64,000 bases of DNA from contig CM060733.1 in the NCBI GenBank assembly GCA_030704615.1, positions 63,860,001 to 63,924,000 of the forward strand, written 5' to 3'. The position numbers and the translations under genes were made by a program. Source of the stretch: Takakia lepidozioides (taxonomy: Eukaryota; Streptophyta; Takakiopsida; Takakiales; Takakiaceae). Under the pieces are notes generated by a model, which ran no database searches, had not been told where the DNA came from, and worked only from the letters and a program-made list of their open reading frames with translations. Below are positions 55,334 to 64,000 of this stretch, one piece after another (the stretch's first letter is position 1; each line of letters begins with the position of its first letter).

Positions 55334-58300
55334 ATGGACGTGGAAGCAAAACCCGATGATATACTGATCACGGAAAGCCCGCTTATACGGCCTCTTCGAC
55401 AATGTTTGCAAACAGCAAAACCAGGACCCTTCAATAGGAATGATCTCCATTGGAAGAGTGAGACGCAATATGGGTTTATGGGTGTACGAGTGAATGTTGA
55501 AAAGGCCTGCATACCTTGGGATAGAGTTGGTGACTTTGTCCTGGGAGAGGAGAGTTTGGAGGACTACCCCACTCAGTTTTGGATGAATGTCCATTCTAAA
55601 GTGGAACCCGGCTCGCGAAAAGCACCCAGAGCCAACACATTTCTGTCCAGTATTATGTGTGCACCATCCTCAGTCCTTTTGACGTTTCATTGCATGTCTG
55701 TTGCCATTTTTTGTTTCACGAGTTCTCTGATTTTATACTTCCTCAAGTTGTTGGATATCGATTTTAGAATATTATGTCCAGGTATCAATGCTGCTACGGT
55801 CCTGATGACAAGCGCACCAACAAGGCAATAGTGGAGGATCCAAAACAGAAGCGTGGAGGACCTCTTGTGGGTGCTGGAACATCTTGCCCTCATAAAGGCC
55901 CAAGGAGAAAGAAGTCGGAGTATGGAGAGTCTTACAAGCGTGGTTGTCAATGCTGTTTCAAGGTCCAGCAATGCTATCTCGCCCTAACATCTGTGTCCTC
56001 ATGTACTACAACAACATGGAGCATACAAATGCGCAAGGGAACCCTCGCATGGGAAGTCCGCAGAGTTCAGGAACACCCGCCACGCCTATGCACCACACAT
56101 TAGTGAGGAATTGAAAGCCTGGGTCGTCGAGTGTTTGTGCCGAGGCCTGTCGGTCGCCCAAATCATGATGGAGCATAAAGAGCACGTGATGAACAACATC
56201 GGCTTGGGCGATGCATGGACCCGCGATGATTTCTTGTTGGAGCGAGATGTTCGCAACCTTGCCAAGAAACGTGCGTGGCAAACCTTCAAAAAGCACGCCG
56301 ATGATGCGGAGAGTGTCATGTGGAGAGACCAGAATCCTGCGTCCGTTTTTTTCTATCAAGAGGAGAAATTAGAGCCAACATTCGAGCATTTTGATGGAGA
56401 TTTGACATTCACTATTGGCATACAGACTCCGTGGCAGAAACGACGAATGCTGGAACTAGGACATGACCGTATCGTTGCATGTGATGCAATCTTTGGGACA
56501 AATCATGACAAGGTACTATTCGAACGATTCCATGGACTTGTACGAGCAAGATAGCATAGTACCATGCAACATTCACATAAAATTTGGTGTGCTGAACCTT
56601 TCTGTATGTTTTCATGTGTACGTTGCGGAAGACCGAGGGGCAGACCCATTGTGAACCGCTGCAGACCTCATAACTCTTATGAAGTCTTCTCGTGTAGAAC
56701 TGAGCGGAATTTGCATGCTCTGACCATCTTACATTGTGCATTCCAACAGTTCCCATTGTACACGTTGATGGTCTTCGACGAGTGGTTGAATGGTATACCA
56801 GTTGCCTATATCCTATCCACGAGGAATCGGACAAGAGACCTGGTTCCGTGGATGAGAGCCTTGCGCGATTCACTCCTCGCAGATTTGCCGAGCTGGCAAC
56901 CCAATGCCTTCATTGTGGACGATGCCGAAGCAGAAATCAACACTATTCGGTAAGTCTGTTGGTCCACAGCACCGGTCCATTGTCGAGGTCCACTGCAGCA
57001 GTCCATTGCTACAGTCCACTGGCAGACTCCTGTGGCGAAACCCGATGGCAGTTCGCTGGGCAAATCCACTGGTAGTCCGCTGTCAAGTCCGCTCATCAGT
57101 CTGCTGGCAAGTCTGCTGGTAGTCCCCGGCAAGTCCGCTCGGCAGTCTGCTGGCAAGTCCACTCGGCAGTCCTTGGCAAGTCCGCTGGCAAGTCCACTCA
57201 GCAGTCCCTGGGGTCGGCCGTCCGCTGCCAAGTCCACTCGGCAGTCCCTGGCAAGTCCGCTCAGCAGTCTGCTGTGGCAGTCCAATGGGGCAGTCCGCTG
57301 ATGCAATCCGCTGCCCCAGTCCTAGCTAGGGGAAGTCCAATAGGGAAGTCCACTGGGTAGTCCAATGGGGTTATTCCAGCACATCAACGTCATGGCATTG
57401 TACTGTCCACTGGGCGAGTCCAGTGGCTCTGCCCGCTGATACAGGTTGCTGTTACAGTCCACTCCGGCAGTCCACCATTGCAGTCCGATCCCAAGACTCT
57501 AATGTGTACCATGTGTGTTGTGCAAAATTGTTTTTGAAGGAGTACTCATTTTCCTCTGCCTTTGGCATGTCTGCAAGGCATGGGTGAAGCAATCATGCAA
57601 GAAAACGACGAATCCGGTGACCGCTGTAAACTTGTTGAAGGATATGGGAGACCTCATGTACTGTAGAGGGGGACCACGCAACGAGAAAAGAGCGCTTCGG
57701 TGGGTTGCAAGGAGAATCCGTCGTATGAGGTCAAAATACCCGAAAGGACATGAATTTCTTGACTATATCGAACAGTACTGGAAGCCCAAAATAGCAATGT
57801 GGTGTACAGCAGCCCGCCATGTCCCTCATGCGAACCAAGACACAAACGCAAGCATTGAGGCATACCATGGAAATCTGAAGGCAAGACTTGTCATGGGGAA
57901 AGGCAAGATGAGTGTTCGTAGAGTGGACTGGCTTATATGGGAACTCACTGGCCGTGTGCTAACACACTACTGGTACGCAATCCATTTGAAGACCCACGGG
58001 TTCATAAGAAATGACAAACACAAAAAGTACATATCCAGTTCTATACTTGCGGCACGAGACATTCCTGCTGAGAGTGTTACTCTTCCCTTGGGTCCTGGTG
58101 AACCAGCCTACGTTCTCAGCAGCAACCACCCTGGCACAACATACATTGTTTACAATCCTGATTGCGATTGGGGTTGTTGCACGTGACCCATGGGCAATGA
58201 AGGGAAACTTATGCAAGCATCAGGTCCGTGTCCTGAAGATGCTTCACCCTGACCTGCAGGATGGCCTCCTTGTGCGCGCTTGTGGCACGGCGCTGGGAAC

Positions 58301-58781
58301 CATTCATGGAGGATTACCTAACTTGCTCTTGGGCAATGGTGCCGGCGGCAACGACGAATCCAATCAGTTCATGGAAAGACATCATCCGGACGACTTCCCC
58401 TACGACGAGGCACCTCTGGAGGTCTCAGCCTCAATGGAACAAGAATTCGCGGACATACTTCGCATTGTAGGTGATGACAAATACCTGGAGGCACATGCCC
58501 GATCTGCTCTTCGTATGTGCAAAGGGCAGCTCGTTGATATCCTGGCGAAAAGTGCGGCTGGAATGTTGCACCCTGCGGCAGCGAAGGCTTTCCGTCCTCT
58601 GAACGACAACAACAACATGTCTCTGAAAAGGAGACGAGATTTTGTGGAGGCCTGGAAAACTCGGCCTAGGGTTTTGTGGAGAACCAGCAAGAGGGTGTCT
58701 GCACCTGCACCTGCAGCACATATATACTCGAAAATTCGCAAGGTTTCAGGTCGTGTAGATGTCACAAAGAAGACAATATAA
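55334..58781 (+). pseudogene. MULE-type transposase with SWIM finger, frameshifted
   Basis: Mutator-like transposase (cut-and-paste DNA transposition). The N-terminal part has MDVEAKPDDILITESP and, after an intron ending near 55778, Cys pairs (GCQCCFKVQQC). The DDE core follows: exon to 56512 with HDRIVACDAIFGTN (first D), exon 56750-56949 with FPLYTLMVFDEW and AFIVDDAEAEINTI (second D), exon from about 57515 with LIFLCLWHVCKAW (the C/W-x-H motif) and DTNASIEAYHGNLKAR (E). A SWIM finger (DCDWGCCT ... LCKHQVRV) is split by a one-base loss at about 58183. Clear introns: 56513-56749 and 56950-about 57514. Further frameshifts lie near 55990-56105. A basic C-terminal tail follows. Intact in motifs, broken as read. 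Confidence 0.85.
56960..57490 (+). repeat. CAGTCYGCTGG decamer array inside a MULE intron
   Basis: CAGTCCGCTGG, CAGTCTGCTGG, CAAGTCCGCTCGG and CAGTCCACTGG alternate with little other sequence. It lies wholly inside the second transposase intron and so would be spliced out. Confidence 0.85.
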
Positions 58782-58872
58782 GTCTGCAATGCCTCGAAAA
58801 GAGACAAGGTTTCACGTCGTGTAGGTGTCACGAAGAAGACAATATAAGTCTGCAATTCCTCTGGTAGCATTG
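58741..58872 (+). repeat. 66-bp tandem duplication at the MULE transposase stop
   Basis: AGGTTTCAGGTCGTGTAG at 58741 and AGGTTTCACGTCGTGTAG at 58807 begin two 66-bp copies, each ending AATATAAGTCTGCAAT. Each copy carries a TAA stop, so the duplication doubles the terminator of the transposase frame. Confidence 0.85.
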
Positions 58873-58904
58873 TCCCTTTCTGAAATACAAGTCCGCAATG
58901 GACT

Positions 58905-59205
58905 AATGCACAGTCTCCCAACGGACTCCTCCAATCTCCCAACTGACTCCCACACAGTCTCCAAGCATAGTCTCCCAACGGACTCACGCACAGTCTCCCA
59001 ACAGAGTCACAGTCAACAGACTGCGAGCGCCAGTAAGCCAGTCTGCTGGTCAGTCTGCTGCCCACTCCAAAAGTCTGCTCACCACACTTCCACCTCATCC
59101 CTGCAACTCTTCCAGCAGACTGCTGGACAGACTAAGTCTCAAGCAGACTCATCCACAACAGCAGACTCAAAATGGACAGGCTCCAGTGGACTACCTCCCT
59201 AACGA
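58905..59205 (+). repeat. CAGTCTCCCAACGGACTC repeats
   Basis: About six divergent copies of an 18-base unit followed by scattered CAGTCTGCTGG. It is a variant of the decamer family at the 3' side of the transposase gene. Confidence 0.75.
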
Positions 59206-59460
59206 CTCATGCCAATCCAGCGTCCCAGCGGACTCATGGACATGGTGCCTACCAGACTAGGTACCAGACCCACCAGTCCTAGCCTCGGCAGCATACTGCT
59301 CGCACATTCAAGCTTAGCAGACTCGGGTGCACAGTGCATGGAAAAATTGACACCATTGTGTCCATTGAGTTTAGTGACAACATTACAAAATATGCCAGCA
59401 CCCACAGTACACAAAAGTGCTCATCACCACTGGAATAGTAAGCGAAAAGACTCGCATTTT

Positions 59461-62400
59461 TTATTTCGGTACATAGACTTCACATGACAAGTACATCATA
59501 CTCATGAGAGCAGTTTCTCTACATTGTCCAACCCCCGCATGATATACTGGGCACACAGCATTCGCTGCCCAAGTGCAAACTTGAAAGTAAACCAGTCCTT
59601 CGTGAAAGGTATTCCTCTCTCTGGCTTTGCAGTCTTGGAGACATTTGCACTGACTTTTACCCACTCATAAAACACTTGAATGAATGACATGACATAAAAG
59701 CTACACTCCCAGCTGAATGGTTGCTAGGGCACATGACGCACGTGGAACTGAAATGCTTGGACAATCTCATGCCACTCCGGTGAGTCCATCGAGTACCCTA
59801 AGCACTCAGCATGAAGCTTCCGAATCCACCCTAGAACAAAGGGACATTTATGCGAGTCCCTGATAGAGTTCAGGTGAGTGTAACAGCCCTTGCGGAGGTC
59901 GATGATACAAACACTTCAGTGCCCCCTGCAATGGTATCAAACAACATGGCGTCATTGCACAATCATGATGGGTAGACTTAGTAGACTGACACTCAGCAGA
60001 CTCAATCTTCAAACCCAGTCCACTACACAAATACAGAGGTCAACTTAATCGCTCATAGTCAAGACGACAGTGCGAAACCAGACTATGACTCAGGAGACAG
60101 TCTCAGCAGACTCGGAAGAGTTCTTACTCGTCCCCAATTGGCACCAAAATGAAATCGCACTCTTTCAAGTCCTTGCCCACTCGTTCAGTGCTGAGGCAAC
60201 CTTTCAAGACCTCCAGAAGGCTTTCACGTTGCCCCACCCCCAATGACTTCAACACCGTCTATGTTGACATTGGAAAAACAGCAATAGTGTTGGTGAACGC
60301 AGCCTCAACCGACTTCTCATAGAATCGACACCACAGCTCCAGGAGTCTATCTGTGCACTCCGACTCAACCTTCTGGAGCGCCTTTATGTCATCCGGCGAC
60401 AGTCCGCATTCAAACCGTGGGTCCCCTTCAAAAAACATCAGCATGGAATTACCCGCCTTGACGTGCAGAGCATGTGCTTTGCCAAACCGAGCACCCATCC
60501 TACACAGAGCAGACCATCCTTCGGGAAGCCTCATGTACTGAACAGATTGACGTCAACATGGTACCAAACACTCTACAGGCTGAACATTTCATCAGACTGA
60601 CAAGACTAACCACAACAGACAATGATGAAATCAGCAGCAAACTGACCAGCGTGCAGACTGACCACAACAGAGCGCAAAGTACTTAACGACAAAGACAGAC
60701 GAGGAGACTGAGCACAGTACTCACCTGTGCTGCTCCAGGAAACGACCCACATCTTTCTCCATGTCCAAGGCCAGCTTGCGGTTCTTGTTCATAAAGACGC
60801 CAGACTTTTTCTTCGCCGGTCTCTTGGTACTCGGACCCTCCTCGACCTCCTCAGCATGGTCCACGACAGTCCGCTTCTTGGCTTTGCCTCTCCCCTGGGA
60901 AGCAGGGACAGCTGTAGGCGGGCTGGATAGAGCAGACAAACGCAGCGCTGCCGCCCTACTTCGCAATAGAGGCTGGTCAGCAGGTTTGTTTACACTTGCT
61001 GGACCTGTCTTTGCAGCTTCGTGGGTCGCATGCATAGAATTGACCCGCGCATCGGGGGGCGTGCTCACCCCCATACCTTTCTTGGTTGTCGATCCCACGT
61101 TTGCAGCATGGGCAGAAGATGTCATGTCCTCAGAAGTAGACAGTCTGCCGACGGAGGGACGAACATCCTGTGAGGATACCGAGCAAAATGGCGAATTAGC
61201 CCAATTTCACAATGTGCTAAAACATAAACAACAATGCTGAAAGAGGAAATGGCACAACCTGCCCAAGGGGTGAGGGAGCAGACTCCATGTAATCCAGCGC
61301 TATACCAGATGGTGTCTGCGCCGCATGTGGTTCCTTGTAAGTGTGCCTGCCAGCATGTTCAGTCTGTTGCTCAATGTGGGCAGTCTGCTCGGCCGCCGGT
61401 TCTTCGTCAGTTTTTTCGTCTGTGAACTGTGCAGTCTACTGGCAACTCTGCGGTTCGGTCTCTTCCTCAATGTGGGCAGTGTGCTCGGTGGCAGGTTGGT
61501 CATCAGTCCTTCCTTCTGTGAAGTGTGCAGTGTGCTGGTCAGGCCGTGCAGTCTAAACTGTGCAGTCAGAGCTGAGCTGTGCAGTCTGCCGCTCCGAGCC
61601 ATCCTGGTCAGTCCTTCCATCTGTGACCTGTGCAATCTGCTGGTTAGTCTGTGATTCAGTCTGCTCATCAATGAAGACAGTATGTTGCCCCGCCACAAGT
61701 TGCTCGGCAGTCCTTCCATGTGTCCACTGTTCAGTGTGCTGGTCAGTCTGGTGGACAGCCGGCTGGGTGTTCGGATCTCTATGGACTTGGGAAACATCAA
61801 GAACATGTATGGAAGACCCACCGGCAATTGCTTCCTTAGACTCTTCTGTAAGATCTATGATACGGTTTTGCGTTCCTAGATTGAGTTCGGTCATCACGTA
61901 AGACTCATCTATGGCTTTCGCCACTAAGCACACAAAAACGGGACTAAGCTGGAAGGTCATAGAAGGCAGGCCACGGGGAGCTGGATAAGAATGTTTTACC
62001 GGTGACCTGATGACATCGTCAGTGAATGTGCCTGGGGGAAAAGTGGACTCGGTCAAAACACTCATACTGGCAGATCCAAAAACATGTTGTTGGAAACTCA
62101 GCAGAAATTCGTCCACAGGGTCCCGGTGAGGCCAGTGCATCCGAGTCTGTTGCACAATCCAGGGAACAGACTGGCTGTTAGTCTCCTGGATAGTCTGCTT
62201 GGCCATCTGCTGAGTGGGTTCGTCAGTGTGCGGCACAGTCTGCTGAGGGGCAATCTGCTGGCTGGATTCGTCGGTCTGCTGCACGGTCTGCTGTACAGTC
62301 TGCTGAGGGGCAGTCTGGTGGCCATGTTCGCTGGTCTGCTGCACAGTCGGCTGAGGGGCAGTCTGTTGGCCGGTCTGTTCTCCGGTCTGCTGCAAAGTCT

Positions 62401-63949
62401 GCAAAGTTTGCTGCCCGCTTAGTACTATTTGCACATACTGAGTATGTGTGTGTGGGGCAGTCTGCTAGGAGTGATCCGGCCTATTACCCGGGACGGTCTG
62501 GTGTACATGCTCGATCTCCAGCACTTGGGCAGTCTGCCCACATGTGTCGTGGGGAATATGTTGTTGGACATTCTTGTGGCCAGTCTGCTGGACAGTCTCC
62601 CAAACTCCTTGTAAAGCCACGACAAGGTCCATTGCACCTCTGGCAAAAGAGTCGAAAGCAGCTTGCACTTGCTTGTCTCCCAGATCAACTTGCCCTGCAA
62701 CACATGTTTATGCAAATGTGAACTTCTAAAAAAGTTGGCAAAAGAAATTGAGCTGAAACACGAAAGTTGCCCATAACATTTTACCTTCCAAGAGATTTCC
62801 GACGAGGCCAATGTCCTTGATTTGCCGGCACAGGCATGCTCCATCGAGATGAGCAATGGCGCCGATGCGGTCTTTAGTTGGGATCCCACACCACAGGACT
62901 TTGAAGACATTGGGATTTTGCAAAACAATGTCGAATACTGCTCGCTCCATCACCAATGCAAACCAGTGCAATGCGTCATCCACCACAAACTTCTGTGAAT
63001 GGTCTGTTCCATGGAGTAAGTCCATCCTCAAACTATGCAGATCCTTCATCAACTTGTTGTATGAGCGGAAATTGCCAAATTGCATCCATCTGTGTTGTAG
63101 GAAGGAAGCTGCCATGCGCTCAAAGTCCTCCTCAGTCAATCCGAACAAAAGCTTTCTTCGCACCCCAAAGGTTGGATGTGCCATAGGCTTATATCTGAGG
63201 TCTTCAGGCCGTGGGTCATCCATGAGAATCAGCTGCACAAGTAGAGGCGGCGCATTTTGGACGCTTGTGGCTTCAATGGCAACAGCAGAGGCGGCTTCCA
63301 GAACATGGTTGGCTTCCTCAATAGAAAACTCCATGGAATAATGAAAAGGTACAAATGACCACCGGCGGTCCGAAACAATCCGGTGGAGCTCATTATGCCA
63401 ATCCAAATGGGGATTAATTTCTCCCACCCTAAGCCGGGGAAATGTGAGGTCTTCAGCTTCGGGTCGAATTACCGGTGATGGCGATCGCCAAACTGCAAAA
63501 AGCGTCATGCTATGTGAGAGAAATGCAATCTGCTGGTCAGTCTGCTGGTCCGTAGTCTGTTGGATGACAGGACTTCCCATTGGCATGGGCTGCATGATGG
63601 GCTCCTGGAGAGGAGTCTACAGGATGACAGGCTGCTCGTTGGGAGTCTGCTGGATGATGACCTGCTGAATGGGAGTTTGCTGGATGGCAGACTCGGCTGT
63701 CCCAGACGCATTCCCCCCCGACGCGTCTTGAATATGTAATGTCGCTATAGCAGCAGATGACCCATGATACTTCAATAATATGTACTCTCGCACGCGGTCC
63801 ACTTCCGCACGCACTGCAGTTGCTTGTAAATGAGCATCATTGCTAGGTATCCGCCAAGCCTGAATGGCCCTACGAATAGAAACACGTTCATCCTGGTACA
63901 CAGCAGAGAACTTGGACATCAGGAACATGGACATGGACTCTATATTCAC
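59461..63949 (-). pseudogene. Convergent Gln/Thr-rich MULE accessory gene
   Basis: Candidate exons, minus strand: 62785-63949 (RVSIRRAIQAWRIPS, HLDWHNELHRIVSDRRWSF, FGVRRKLLFGLTEEDFERM; donor GTAAAA), 61263-62700 (QVDLGDKQVQAAFDSFARGA, then QQT/QTA repeats from CAGCAGACTG codons), 60721-61125 (GKAKKRTVVDHAEE, a basic nuclear-type signal), 60259-60534 (CGLSPDDIKALQKVESECTD) and 59461-59690 (GIPFTKDWFTFKFALGQRML). TAG stops at 61436, 61553, 62465 and 63617 (complement positions) all replace CAG in a QQT-like context. No enzyme domain is recognised. The gene faces the MULE transposase tail to tail, an arrangement like mudrA/mudrB of maize MuDR, which suggests an accessory role; that is inference. 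The 5' end may lie beyond the window. Confidence 0.5.
59850..60720 (+). repeat. Scattered CAGACTG/CAGTCTG decamers between accessory-gene exons
   Basis: Short runs such as AGACTCAGCAGACTC and CAGCGTGCAGACTGACC occupy candidate introns of the minus-strand accessory gene. Confidence 0.5.
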
Positions 63950-64000
63950 CTCATGCAGCGGACTGGATCACAGACCAGCAGACTGACAGACGTAACGTGC

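Noticed and set aside
57032-57306. Ser/Pro-rich ORFs inside the decamer array
   Set aside because: They lie in a transposase intron and translate the repeated decamer.
61300-61827. Arg/Leu/Ser-rich minus-strand ORF
   Set aside because: It is the alternative frame of the QQT codon repeats of the accessory gene.

Overview
The window reads as nuclear DNA of a streptophyte (plant-lineage) eukaryote with a large, repeat-rich genome: a charophyte alga such as Chara, or an early land plant. This is inferred from gene content, not from any search. The signs are GT-AG introns, a PASTICCINO1-type FKBP/TPR gene fragment, a patatin of the plant pPLAIII type, a PLS-type PPR fragment, a chromodomain Ty3/gypsy element, MULE/SWIM transposases and plant-type LINEs. 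I see no operons, Shine-Dalgarno sites, rRNA or CRISPR.

Layout. 0-2.1 kb: two arrays of palindrome-bearing repeats. 2.78-3.28 kb: a 500-N gap. 3.7-14.9 kb: three copies of one Ty3/gypsy family. Copies A and B lie on the minus strand and share the order LTR-leader-LTR-leader-gag-protease. Copy C, on the plus strand, keeps the integrase C-terminus, a long extra coding module, a polypurine tract and its 3' LTR. 14.9-16.8 kb: an intron-containing gene resembling a beta-class DNA amino-methyltransferase, directly behind LTR C. 16.8-25.9 kb: LINE pieces, an unknown ORF, a PPR pseudogene, a SWIM-finger ORF and AT-rich repeats. 26.0-33.6 kb: a chromovirus (element D) inserted in a G-rich repeat that belongs to a long inverted-repeat element. 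34.9-37.1 kb: an uninterrupted three-exon gene for a DDE integrase-like protein. 39-47 kb: a mosaic of gene pieces that keep their introns (HECT-like, ATG18-like, RCC1-like, PAS1-like), broken up by LINEs. 50.4-52.0 kb: an intact two-exon patatin whose nucleophile Ser is Asn. 54.3 kb: a tRNA-like SINE head. 55-64 kb: a MULE with a transposase on the plus strand and a convergent Gln/Thr-rich gene on the minus strand, permeated by a CAGTCYGCTG decamer.

How it fits together. Most coding capacity is transposon-derived and decayed. In-frame breaks are dominated by TAG where CAG (Gln) is expected, and one pair of sister copies shows CAG against TAG directly. That fits C-to-T decay at CHG sites; a TAG=Gln code is the less likely alternative. 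The best candidates for functional genes are the patatin and the DDE integrase-like gene. The methyltransferase-like gene is the most unusual element, but it is truncated and frame-broken. Coordinates of splice sites are read by eye.
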